Below the pieces are notes generated by a model, which was not told the origin of the DNA, made no database searches, and was given only the letters and a program-made list of their open reading frames with translations. The position numbers and the translations under genes were made by a program. Positions 35,240 to 41,906 of a stretch of 64,000 nt of DNA are shown here, piece after piece. Source of the stretch: Cryobacterium inferilacus. GTDB taxonomy: Bacteria; Actinomycetota; Actinomycetes; Actinomycetales; Microbacteriaceae. Numbering within the stretch: the stretch's first letter is position 1; every line of letters begins with the position of its first letter. The stretch is taken from contig NZ_JAIEUL010000008.1 in assembly GCF_019599185.1 (NCBI RefSeq), forward strand, positions 62,001 to 126,000, in the 5' to 3' direction.

Positions 35240-36118
35240 TTAGGCCGCGAGCGTGAGCGGCTCGGTTAGTTTCGCTTCGAACTCGATGGGCGTCAAGCCG
35301 CCGAGGGCGTCCTGGGCTCGCTGGCGGTGATACTTCCTCTCGATCCACACGACGATCGCCAGCCGCAGCTCCTGCCGCGTCGTCCACCGTTGCTGATTGA
35401 GCACGTTCGTTTGAAGCAGGGACCAGAAGCTATCCATGGCCGCGTTGTCGCCGGCCGCGCCGACGCGGCCCATCGAGCCGACCATGTCGTGAAGTCGCAA
35501 CTCGCGAGCCATCGCCCTGCTTCGAAACTGGCTGCCCCTATCGGCGTGCAGGATGCAGCCGGCAACCTCACCGCGGCGAGTGACGGCGTTGCGGACGGCG
35601 TCGACGGCCAGCTTCGCGGTCATCCGATCCGAGATCGAGTAACCGACGATGCGGTTGGAGAACACGTCCTTGATCGCGCAGCAGTAGAGCTTGCCCTCGG
35701 TGGTGGTGCGGTGCTCGGTGATGTCGGTCAGCCACACCCGGTTCGGTGCGTCGGCGCGGAAGACGCGCTTCACGTGGTCATCGAACACCGGAGGGCCAGC
35801 CTTCTTACCTTTCCCGCGCCGGCGGCGCTGCGCGGACGAGAGGATCCCAGCCTGAGAACACAACTTCCACGCCGTCCGGCGGCTCATCCGCCACCCAGCC
35901 CGCCGCGCTTCGTCAGCGAGGTATCGGTAGCCGAACGTCGGATCGTCGTGATGCGCGTCGTGCAGCGCGTTGATCCGATACGCGCGGAGCACGTCCGCAT
36001 CCCGGATCGGGGCGTTGCGCCACCGATAGTAGGGCTGGCGAGCGAGCTTCAGAACCCGGCACGACACCGAGACGGGGATGCCGTCCGCGGCGAGCTCAGA
36101 TACGAGCGGGTACGTCAT
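35240..36118 (-). CDS. IS3-family transposase OrfB with rve integrase core (292 aa)
   Basis: The rve/DDE domain is present: first Asp in VWLTDITEH, second Asp in ILHADRGSQF. At the expected third position, 35 residues after the second Asp, there is Asp (DNAAMDSFWSLL) where IS3 elements have Glu (ESF). The codon is GAT at 35434-35432 on the minus strand. An HTH-21-like part precedes the core (RYLADEARRAGWRMSRRTAWKL). It overlaps orfA as ATGA and can be joined to it by a -1 frameshift. Activity is uncertain because of the third residue. Confidence 0.9.
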   Translation of the reverse strand: MTYPLVSELAADGIPVSVSCRVLKLARQPYYRWRNAPIRDADVLRAYRINALHDAHHDDPTFGYRYLADEARRAGWRMSRRTAWKLCSQAGILSSAQRRRRGKGKKAGPPVFDDHVKRVFRADAPNRVWLTDITEHRTTTEGKLYCCAIKDVFSNRIVGYSISDRMTAKLAVDAVRNAVTRRGEVAGCILHADRGSQFRSRAMARELRLHDMVGSMGRVGAAGDNAAMDSFWSLLQTNVLNQQRWTTRQELRLAIVVWIERKYHRQRAQDALGGLTPIEFEAKLTEPLTLAA

Positions 36119-36420
36119 TTTGGGGAGCCACCGAGTTTCAGGTTCGCCTGCGACAGATACGTCGCCGCCCGCCGGAGAACCTCGTTCTCCTGCTCGAGCA
36201 ACCGGACCCGCTTCTTCAACTCGCGAGCCTCGGCAGCGTCCGCAGCCGTCTGACCGGGACGGTTGCCGTCCTCGACGTCTGCTTGGCGGAGCCAGTTCTG
36301 CAACGTCGCTTCGCTGATACCGAAGTCGACGGCGATCTGCTTGATGGTGATGCCGCTTTCGCGGCTACGAGCGACCGCGACGACATCCTCGCGGAACTCT
36401 CTGGAATAGGGACCGGGCAT
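36115..36420 (-). CDS. IS3-family transposase OrfA (101 aa)
   Basis: A HTH protein of the transposase_8 type: YSREFREDVVAVAR, ITIKQIAVDFGISEATLQNWLRQAD, then a leucine-zipper-like helix RELKKRVRLLEQENEVLRRAATYL. In IS3 elements it binds the terminal repeats. Near its stop is CCA-AAA-TGA; a -1 slip on the A run puts the ribosome into the orfB frame, as expected for production of the OrfAB fusion. Confidence 0.9.
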   Translation of the reverse strand: MPGPYSREFREDVVAVARSRESGITIKQIAVDFGISEATLQNWLRQADVEDGNRPGQTAADAAEARELKKRVRLLEQENEVLRRAATYLSQANLKLGGSPK

Positions 36421-36489
36421 GATGACATCCTCCCCGTCAGCGCCTCGCGGCGCTAACGATCAGTTGTCACCGATCCGTTCCTCACGCCC

Positions 36490-36834
36490 GTCCTCGGGAT
36501 GACCTCGACGAGCCCCGGATGCTAATCTGGTCTCTGGTGCTCCAACTGGCGCAGGTCTCCCTCTGCGTAGTTATTCCTCGCACTAAAGACCCAGGTCAGA
36601 CTGCATCTGTTAGCCGGGGAACAGCCTTAGCACCAAATGTTCCGAAATCATCGGAACGCGGTGGAGTTCCGCTTCAACGTGTAGTTCTGGCTGGACACTA
36701 ACGCAGCGCAGCCGGTCACTTCGACTGCGCTGCTTTTCTCTGTAACCGCACCACCGACAATCCGTGTCCGAGTCGCCACAGCCAGTCACGTGACCTTCAG
36801 AAGCGATGTCTGTGGTTCGTGGCACTGTGTCCGC
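36490..36834. other. Gene-free island segment with ychF-end relic
   Basis: No supported coding frame. It holds an inverted repeat TTCCGA-AATCA-TCGGAA at 36640-36656 directly before the att-like repeat 2 at 36658-36684. Confidence 0.5.
36658..36684 (+). repeat. att-like repeat 2 (ychF-end relic)
   Basis: In the ychF frame GCG-GTG-GAG-TTC-CGC-TTC-AAC-GTG-TAG reads AVEFRFNV-stop, exactly the amino-acid ending of ychF with other codons. The first 16 bases also occur at 38666-38681. Confidence 0.6.
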
Positions 36835-37263
36835 ATGGAACCCACATCGATCACCGAACAGGCCGAGCGGATCCTTCACGACGTCGCCTCGACGCTCATG
36901 ACTCCCGCTGCCGGCGAATGTCTCGTCTGCTTCGTGGCTCGCCAACTCGACGAGTTCGGGTGCAACAGCACCCACCGATTCGCATCCCACTATCGAGATC
37001 GCGTTGCCCCTCGCGCCACCGCACTGCTCGCGCGGCTCTCGGCGATGGGCGCGTGCTGTTGCGATTGCGAGATGTTCATGAATACCTACGAGCCCGCCCC
37101 ACGACTGTGGACGCAGGCGTATGAATCCGTCGACTCGGACGGTTATGGCGCGTGGGCTGATGCCAAGCCGCCCGACACGATGCCCCCGTGCGCAACAACG
37201 CGACGGGGCTCGACTAAACCGTGTGCGAACTGGGTACGACTCTCCCGCTCGCGGGACCGGTGA
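36835..37263 (+). CDS. DUF2695-like small protein (142 aa)
   Basis: The central block ECLVCFVARQLDEFGC...RFASHYRDRVAPRATALLARL and GACCCDCEMFMNTYE, and the tail PPCATTRRGSTKPC, match what I know of the DUF2695 family of actinobacteria. Its paired Cys residues suggest a metal site. Function is not established. The ATG at 36835 is preferred over 36790 because homologous sequence begins there. It is the first gene after the IS element and reads on the opposite strand to it. No partner gene is obvious. Confidence 0.65.
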   Translation: MEPTSITEQAERILHDVASTLMTPAAGECLVCFVARQLDEFGCNSTHRFASHYRDRVAPRATALLARLSAMGACCCDCEMFMNTYEPAPRLWTQAYESVDSDGYGAWADAKPPDTMPPCATTRRGSTKPCANWVRLSRSRDR

Positions 37264-37347
37264 TTCGACTTCGGAATGCGCTGGAGGTCAGCGTTCTGAG
37301 TGCGTATGTCGCACTAGGCAATGCAGAGTGACGTCTCGCCTCGCAGG

Positions 37348-37383
37348 TTATCCACTCCGCGGCATACCGAAGGGTTATCCACA
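37348..37383 (+). promoter_or_regulatory. Two DnaA-box-like sites in the island
   Basis: TTATCCACT at 37348-37356 and TTATCCACA at 37375-37383 are spaced 27 nt start to start, 51 nt upstream of the DUF1877-like gene. The second is the perfect DnaA consensus. Purpose unknown. Confidence 0.4.
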
Positions 37384-37433
37384 GATCCCCGGTTAGGCCC
37401 GGTGAGATGTCGCGCACTCGGCAGGATCGACAC

Positions 37434-37925
37434 ATGGGAATCAGATACTACGCATACGCATTCGACGCAGACATGACCGCACTCGCGCTGGCAGATCCGC
37501 TGAGTTTCATCAGCGACGACCCACTGGCTGACGCCTGGGGCATGCCTCACGGTGCGCAGGTGGCCGTCACGAGCTTCGTGCAGTCGGTGCCTAAGGCGGA
37601 CATGTTGTACCTGGACAAGGCATGGTCCTCGATGCAGGTGCTGACTGCTCCGAGTAGGGCAGGTGAGACGCCCCGACCCGCTTACCGAATGTTCGAGGGG
37701 CAGGTCACCATGAACGGCCATGGATGGCTTCCCTGGACGCGAGCGATTACACCTGAGGAGGCCGTGGAGATTGCCGAAGATCTCGTTGAATTCCAGCACA
37801 GTGTGAGCGACGACAGGGCGACGGACCAGGACGTGCGTTACGTTCTCGACTTCCTGCAACGCGCTGTGGAGTTCCTGACGCAGGTCGCGGCGTCGAATCG
37901 CGGGTTCGTGTACATGATCGGTTAG
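37434..37925 (+). CDS. DUF1877-like protein (163 aa)
   Basis: Starts MGIRYYAYAFDADMTALALADPL, the typical opening of the DUF1877/YfbM family, followed by LYLDKAWSSMQVL and a helical C-terminal region. AGGA precedes the ATG by 9 nt. Members are small soluble proteins, often found in accessory DNA; no reaction is known to me. It stands alone between the DnaA-like sites and the att-like repeat 3. Confidence 0.7.
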   Translation: MGIRYYAYAFDADMTALALADPLSFISDDPLADAWGMPHGAQVAVTSFVQSVPKADMLYLDKAWSSMQVLTAPSRAGETPRPAYRMFEGQVTMNGHGWLPWTRAITPEEAVEIAEDLVEFQHSVSDDRATDQDVRYVLDFLQRAVEFLTQVAASNRGFVYMIG

Positions 37926-38027
37926 CGACTGGGCCGACGGCTCTGCTGCACGAAACCTGGCAGTCCGATCACCCATGCGCAAGATCCCGAGATCCCGGGC
38001 CGTGGCGCGCCAGATGCTGCTCAGTGT

Positions 38028-38049
38028 GGCGACGTCGTTGAATTCAGGT
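38028..38049 (+). repeat. att-like repeat 3 (closest copy of the ychF end)
   Basis: GGCGACGT-C-GTTGAATTCAGGT matches the native ychF end (33878-33899) in 21 of 22 bases in direct orientation. After it the sequences differ. This is the best candidate for the distal att of an inserted segment of about 4.15 kb. Confidence 0.6.
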
Positions 38050-38088
38050 CTTACAACTCAGCACCTGCCCCCCTCGCCACGGCCTGAC

Positions 38089-38100
38089 GTTACATGTAAC
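38089..38100. promoter_or_regulatory. Palindrome upstream of mazE-like gene
   Basis: GTTACATGTAAC is a perfect 12-nt palindrome ending 8 nt before the antitoxin ATG, a usual position for an autoregulatory operator in toxin-antitoxin operons. Confidence 0.5.
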
Positions 38101-38108
38101 ATCCGGCT

Positions 38109-38312
38109 ATGGCAGTCAACGAGCGGGTAGGAGCGCATCGGGATCGGATGCGCCAACGAGGGTTTCGACTCGTGCAGGTGTGGGTTCCTGATGTGCGGTC
38201 TGACACATTCGCCTCAGAAGCCCATCGGCAGTCCATAGCGATAGCTGCTGCGGAACGTGCGACCGACGACCAGTCCTTCATCGAAGCCGTATCGGTCGAG
38301 TGGGACGAATGA
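38109..38312 (+). CDS. MazE-type antitoxin, DUF3018-like (67 aa)
   Basis: Small acidic-ended protein; RVGAHRDRMRQRGFRLVQVWVPDVRSDTFASEAHRQS is the pattern of the antitoxin family that accompanies MazF-like toxins (DUF3018). The N-terminal part likely binds the palindrome upstream and the C-terminal part wraps the toxin. It overlaps the toxin gene by 4 nt, ensuring that antitoxin is made first. Confidence 0.85.
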   Translation: MAVNERVGAHRDRMRQRGFRLVQVWVPDVRSDTFASEAHRQSIAIAAAERATDDQSFIEAVSVEWDE

Positions 38313-38635
38313 TCAGGGGCGAGATCTGGACGGTCGCGGGTGGAGTTTACAGTTCCAAGCCGTGTCCCGCGGTTATCCTGCAAGACGATCGATTTGACGG
38401 CACAGACGCTGTAACCGTGTGTCCGTTGACGTCGACAGATGTTTCCGCTCCTCTGATGCGATTGCCGCTCGGGGCGGATGTCTTGTCCGGTCTCGACGCC
38501 GCAAGTTTTGTCATGGTCGACAAGATGACAACGGTGCGACGGTCGAACGTGTCACAGCGCGTCGGGCGTCTATCGGCCAGGCAGTTGGTTGACCTCGAAC
38601 GCCTGGTGATGGTGTTTCTTGGACTTGCAGACTGA
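38309..38635 (+). CDS. MazF/PemK-type toxin, mRNA interferase (108 aa)
   Basis: The CcdB/MazF fold is indicated by RGEIWTVAGG at the start, KPCPAVILQDDRFD and VTVCPLTSTDVSAPLMRLPL, and then SFVMVDKMTTVRRSNVSQRVGRL. Members cleave RNA at short sequences and halt growth until antitoxin is restored. ATG at 38309 overlaps the antitoxin stop. The pair lies between att-like repeats 3 and 4, where it could stabilise the island. Confidence 0.87.
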   Translation: MIRGEIWTVAGGVYSSKPCPAVILQDDRFDGTDAVTVCPLTSTDVSAPLMRLPLGADVLSGLDAASFVMVDKMTTVRRSNVSQRVGRLSARQLVDLERLVMVFLGLAD

Positions 38636-38665
38636 CCCGCCCCAAGACTTTGGCTGTACCGCAAA

Positions 38666-38692
38666 GCGGTGGAGTTCCGCTGCAACAACCTG
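38666..38692 (+). repeat. att-like repeat 4 (ychF-end relic)
   Basis: GCGGTGGAGTTCCGCT is shared exactly (16 nt) with repeat 2; the following bases diverge. A TGGCTGTAC box lies a little upstream, as at repeat 1. Confidence 0.5.
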
Positions 38693-38716
38693 TTCTTGCT
38701 AGGCGTAGTGCTTCGA

Positions 38717-39301
38717 TTACCGGTCAGGAACGGTGCTCACTTGCTTCGCCGGTACGCCAACGACCACGGCCCTCGCCGGCACGTCCTTGGTGACGACGGC
38801 CCCTGCGCCCACGACGGCGCCATCGCCGATGGTCACACCCGGGAGCACCGTCACGTTGGCCCCGAACCAGACGCCCCGGCCGATGACGACACGCGCTGGA
38901 TGCATGTCAGCTCGTCGGCTCGGCACCATGTCGTGGTTCAACGTCGTGATGACGGCGTTGTGACCGATGAGGGATCCGTCGCCGATCTCGATTCCACCCT
39001 GGTCTTGGAATCGGCAGCCGCTGTTGACGAAGACATCCTCACCGAAACGGATGTTCTTGCCGAAGTCGGCGCTGAACGGCGGGAAGAGCCGGAAGGAGCC
39101 GGCGACTGGGCGCCCGGTCAACTCGCTCATGAGGGCCCTCACCTCATCGGGGGAGTGATAGCGCCCGTTGAGCTCGGCTGTGATCCGCAGCGACTCCTGG
39201 CTTGCAGCGTGCATGGCCGCGTGGTGAGGCGAGCCTCCGGGGATCGTCTCCCCGGAGTTCAACGCCGTCAAAAGGGCGTCCAGTCCGTGAATTTCAGCCA
39301 T
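38717..39301 (-). CDS. Maltose/galactoside O-acetyltransferase-like protein (194 aa)
   Basis: A left-handed parallel beta-helix acetyltransferase: an N-terminal helical part ([23 protein letters not shown]), then hexapeptide repeats ([47 protein letters not shown]) and the catalytic His in TTLNHDMVP. The family (Maa, LacA, NodL) moves acetyl from acetyl-CoA to sugar hydroxyls. It is convergent with mazF and divergent from the ImmA-like operon. Acceptor unknown. Confidence 0.88.
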   Translation of the reverse strand: MAEIHGLDALLTALNSGETIPGGSPHHAAMHAASQESLRITAELNGRYHSPDEVRALMSELTGRPVAGSFRLFPPFSADFGKNIRFGEDVFVNSGCRFQDQGGIEIGDGSLIGHNAVITTLNHDMVPSRRADMHPARVVIGRGVWFGANVTVLPGVTIGDGAVVGAGAVVTKDVPARAVVVGVPAKQVSTVPDR

Positions 39302-39521
39302 GTACCCACGGTATCGCGCCGTAGAACGCCAGGCACGTGTCCCTCTCCAAGGATGTCTGCGGACCCAGAAGCCCTACTTCGTGCTGCGGAGGCCATCGGC
39401 GGCGGCTCGTCGCTATCATAGGGACCTTGAGGAATCACATGCTGACGGCCGTCACACATGTCTCAGGTGCGCTGGATCCGGTTCGGGGACACAGCGGATC
39501 GACACGAGAATCGGATCCAGA

Positions 39522-40016
39522 GTGGACTACGCGGCACGGCAACAACGGGCTCAACAACTCGTGCAGGAGATAGGCCTTCCGCGTCCCCTGAACTCGGAAC
39601 TCCTGCACCACCACATGGAGCAGATCCGTGAGAAGAAGATCGTCATCATGCAGGCACCGCAGGGGATGGTCGACCAAGGAATCTGCGCGCTCTGGCTCGA
39701 GGTATCGGGTGAGGGATTCGAGCGAATCCACTACGCGCCAACGGACTCGGCCGTACACCGGCAGCAGTTCGTGAATCATGAATTCGGTCACATGATCCTC
39801 AATCACAAGAAGGTGATCATGCCCGCCGACAGAGTCGCACTTCTCGCACCCCTCGTCCCGATGCACGCCATCGTCTCTGCCCTCTCCAGAGGGAGCTTCA
39901 CCGACGAAGAAGAAGCACTGGCGGAAGCCATCGGGGACGAACTCGCGATGATCCTTCGGAAGGACGCATCCATGAGCCGGCGCGACGCCGAGACCGGATT
40001 CGGGCAGATTCTCTGA
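39522..40016 (+). CDS. ImmA/IrrE-like zinc metallopeptidase (164 aa)
   Basis: Has the metal motif HEFGHMILNH near residue 88 and a later acidic ligand candidate in EALAEAIGDELA. An N-terminal helical part (VDYAARQQRAQQLVQEI) matches the usual start of such proteins, so the GTG at 39522 is chosen. ImmA/IrrE proteases cut or destabilise HTH repressors. The stop and the next start overlap as TGATG. With the membrane protein and the HTH regulator it forms a three-gene operon. Confidence 0.82.
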   Translation: MDYAARQQRAQQLVQEIGLPRPLNSELLHHHMEQIREKKIVIMQAPQGMVDQGICALWLEVSGEGFERIHYAPTDSAVHRQQFVNHEFGHMILNHKKVIMPADRVALLAPLVPMHAIVSALSRGSFTDEEEALAEAIGDELAMILRKDASMSRRDAETGFGQIL

Positions 40017-41047
40017 TGTTCGCGCTGATCGAAACTGCGATGCTCGCAGCGCTGTGGGGCACGACCCTTCTGCTTGCGCCCAGCGCGCTCCGCGGGAAAC
40101 GACGTCTGCTGTTCTGGTTCATGCTGGCCTTCGCCGTCACCATGTCGCTGGTCTCCGACGAACCGTATGCGGTCGTCGATGAGCTCCTGGGCGGAGCCGA
40201 CATCACATATTTCATCCTCCATGCGACGGTGATCATTTGTGTCGCCCTCTTCGACACCCTCATCCAAACGGCTGTCTCCCGGGCCGGGCTGACCTCGATT
40301 CGAAAACGATGGGCCCTGTGGGGAGCGACCGGACTGATCCTTCTCCAGGCCGGTCTGTTCTTCGCCAACGATTGGGAGATCGACAATATCCAGTTGATCG
40401 GCCCCGGCGACTGGAGTCAGCTGGTCTACAGTTTCACGACCTGGATTGCCCTGATCGTTCTCGCGTTTTCGACAATCGCCGCGTGCTCGACGGATTTCAA
40501 GCGTCAGTCGGACACATCGCTCAAGAGCGCCCTCGTGATCATCTCAGCCGGTTGCGCGGTCGTATCGCTCTACGTCGTCATCCAGATGGGTGTGGCGATT
40601 GACCGGGCCACAGGCGGCACCACTCTCAGCCCGACGGTTGACTTCTTGTCCGTGACCAGCTCGCTTCTCGCTCCCCTCTTTCTGGCGCTCGGCCTCGGTC
40701 TCCGCCTGCTGATCGGAGCTTCCCAGAACCTGAGCGATGCGGCCAGGAGCCGGCGGCTGCTGTGGCAGGTCACCCCCCTCTGGGAGCGGTTGCTTGCTGA
40801 TCGACCTGAACTCAGCATTGAAGTATCGACATCGCGGGTTGCGCTCTGCATCCGCGGAAGCCACGCTGTGCACCTCCACCGACGCTACGTCGAGGTGCGC
40901 GACTGTCTTCTTCTGAACCCCGACATTTCACTGTCGGCAGGCGAGGTCACACTCATCGAGAGAATCGAAGAGCACATTCGTCTGGCATCAGCTGCATCCC
41001 GCGGAACCACCAAGGACTCGAGGACCGATGATTACCAAAATGCCTGA
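40016..41047 (+). CDS. Multi-pass membrane protein with DUF6545-like C-terminus (343 aa)
   Basis: About seven to eight transmembrane helices occupy residues 1-235 (ETAMLAALWGTTLLLA, LLFWFMLAFAVTMSL, YFILHATVIICVALF, LWGATGLILLQAGLFF and others). The cytoplasmic tail has LLWQVTPLWERLLADRPELSIEV and LHRRYVEVRDCLLLNP, which I recognise as the pattern of the DUF6545/MAB_1171c-type proteins found with HTH regulators in actinobacteria. The function is not known; the name transporter in some annotations is not proven. Overlaps both neighbours, so it is made together with the protease and the regulator. Confidence 0.75.
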   Translation: MFALIETAMLAALWGTTLLLAPSALRGKRRLLFWFMLAFAVTMSLVSDEPYAVVDELLGGADITYFILHATVIICVALFDTLIQTAVSRAGLTSIRKRWALWGATGLILLQAGLFFANDWEIDNIQLIGPGDWSQLVYSFTTWIALIVLAFSTIAACSTDFKRQSDTSLKSALVIISAGCAVVSLYVVIQMGVAIDRATGGTTLSPTVDFLSVTSSLLAPLFLALGLGLRLLIGASQNLSDAARSRRLLWQVTPLWERLLADRPELSIEVSTSRVALCIRGSHAVHLHRRYVEVRDCLLLNPDISLSAGEVTLIERIEEHIRLASAASRGTTKDSRTDDYQNA

Positions 41048-41498
41048 TGGAGCGGGTGGGGCGGGATCCCCACCGCCCACGCCGCAACAGGAGCTCGCAC
41101 GCAAGCTGAACCTGTTGCTTGACGTCGTCGTTGCCGAAGGAAACACGCCCTATACCTATCGGGAGATCGCCGCCGGTCTCACCACCAAGAAGGTTTCGCT
41201 TTCGAGGGCCCGCTGGCAGTACATGATCAGGGGAGAGGGGCCGCTGGTCAGTGACGTGCCGCTTCTCACTGAGATCGCACACTTTTTCGGGATTGCCCCG
41301 GAGTACCTGCTCGGGTCAGACGATGATCTGCCGGAGCGTATCGACTCACAGTTGGAGTTGGTCCGCATGATCCGAGTCAAGCGAGTCATCAACTTCGCGG
41401 CCCGCACCCTGGGGGATACGTCACCAGAAGCTCTTCGAGAGATCACGAAGCTTCTTGAGAACGGGTTGCCCGACCGCTCGGACCTGACCGACAAGTAG
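41028..41498 (+). CDS. XRE/EspR-like HTH regulator (156 aa)
   Basis: A helix-turn-helix of the EspR type: QELARKLNLLLDVVV...YTYREIAAGLTTKKVSLSRARWQYMIRGEGPL then LLTEIAHFFGIAPEYLLGSDDD, followed by a helical dimerisation tail. ATG at 41028 has GAGGA 4 nt away; ATG at 41040 is the alternative. It overlaps the membrane gene by 20 nt. It is the likely target of the ImmA-like protease in the same operon. Confidence 0.85.
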   Translation: MITKMPDGAGGAGSPPPTPQQELARKLNLLLDVVVAEGNTPYTYREIAAGLTTKKVSLSRARWQYMIRGEGPLVSDVPLLTEIAHFFGIAPEYLLGSDDDLPERIDSQLELVRMIRVKRVINFAARTLGDTSPEALREITKLLENGLPDRSDLTDK

Positions 41499-41596
41499 CC
41501 GCACGCCCCCACCGAATAGAAACCGCTTAGAACGCGGCGCCGGACCAGCGGTAGGCAGGGTGGTGGTCCCCGTGCCGATAGAGGTAGGGTTAGACA

Positions 41597-41768
41597 TGTC
41601 CAAGGGGGGACAAGGGCAGAGGTGCACCGGGAACCAGGGGACGGTTCTTGGGGGGACGGCGCACTCTGTGATCAACGGTTTTGTGGTGGGCTGCGTTCCA
41701 TCCAGAACGTCCCGCCGCGTGGGGGGACGCGGCGGGACGCAACGCGACCAGTGGCGTGGGGGGACGCC
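41597..41768 (+). ncRNA. Cluster of hairpins with G-rich loops, possible structured RNA
   Basis: Hairpins: 41597-41612 TGTCC-AAGGGG-GGACA; 41631-41647 GAACC-AGGGGAC-GGTTC; 41708-41739 a perfect 13-bp stem with loop GGGGGG; 41753-41768 GGCGT-GGGGGG-ACGCC. A further GTTC-TTGGGG-GGAC lies at about 41644-41657. The repeated presentation of G4-6 in loops within 172 nt is unusual. Transcription has not been shown. Confidence 0.35.
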
Positions 41769-41793
41769 TCAGGTCGCTCACCAATTCTACGGG

Positions 41794-41823
41794 CGACCGC
41801 AGAAGTTCCGGGTCAGATTCTTG
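41794..41823 (+). repeat. att-like repeat 5 (weak)
   Basis: GCGACCG and AGTTCCG-G-GTCA occur in the same order as in repeat 1 (GCGACCGAGTTCCGCGTCA) but with a 4-nt insertion. It may mark the right end of the island. Confidence 0.3.
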
Positions 41824-41906
41824 TCGGAGTGATCCGTGGGCCACGGTTCGTTGTCTCACGGGTTGTGGGCGTGGCGGCGCGGCTCGGAGAAGGCCAGCAT
41901 TGACGT

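Larger units (their letters stand above)
35207..36489 (-). mobile_element. IS3-family insertion sequence, about 1.28 kb
   Basis: It carries orfA (36115-36420) and orfB (35240-36118) and is bounded by inverted repeats. The left end 35207-35231 reads GGGCGTGAGGAACG... and the right end 36464-36489 gives the same 14 bases on the reverse strand, followed by GGTGACA after three mismatches. IS3 elements usually end in TG...CA, so the element tips may be 35212 and 36484. No clear direct target repeat is visible outside the ends. Confidence 0.9.
33878..41823. other. Accessory island at the ychF 3' end
   Basis: The region from the ychF terminal codons to about 41823 holds accessory-type genes, an IS element, a nonsense-mutated gene and a toxin-antitoxin pair, unlike the housekeeping genes on both sides. 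Repeats resembling the ychF end occur at 34580, 36658, 38028, 38666 and possibly 41794. No integrase, relaxase or capsid gene is visible, so any mobilisation would be in trans or past. The right limit is inferred from the last, weakest repeat. Confidence 0.6.
41499..41906. other. Gene-free G-rich segment with tandem hairpins
   Basis: No convincing protein is encoded; an open frame at 41560-41832 is dominated by Gly/Arg/Gln and I do not accept it. The segment contains a cluster of hairpins with G-rich loops (41597-41768) and then a possible att-like repeat 5. Confidence 0.6.

Noticed and set aside
34998..35387. A separate 129-residue minus-strand protein reaching into the IS3 end
   Set aside because: Only its last 37 residues belong to the TPR pseudogene; the rest is IS3 end and intergenic sequence.
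35207..36489. Target-site duplication flanking the IS3 element
   Set aside because: The bases directly outside both possible tips do not match as a direct repeat.
41597..41768. CRISPR-like array suggested by the repeated GGGGGGAC word
   Set aside because: The repeats are only 8 nt, the spacing is irregular and the flanking stems all differ; no cas gene is in the window.
41560..41832. Possible 90-residue protein in the hairpin segment
   Set aside because: No ribosome-binding site at the right place, biased Gly/Arg/Gln composition and a repeat of G-run derived residues; the RNA/DNA hairpins explain the pattern better.
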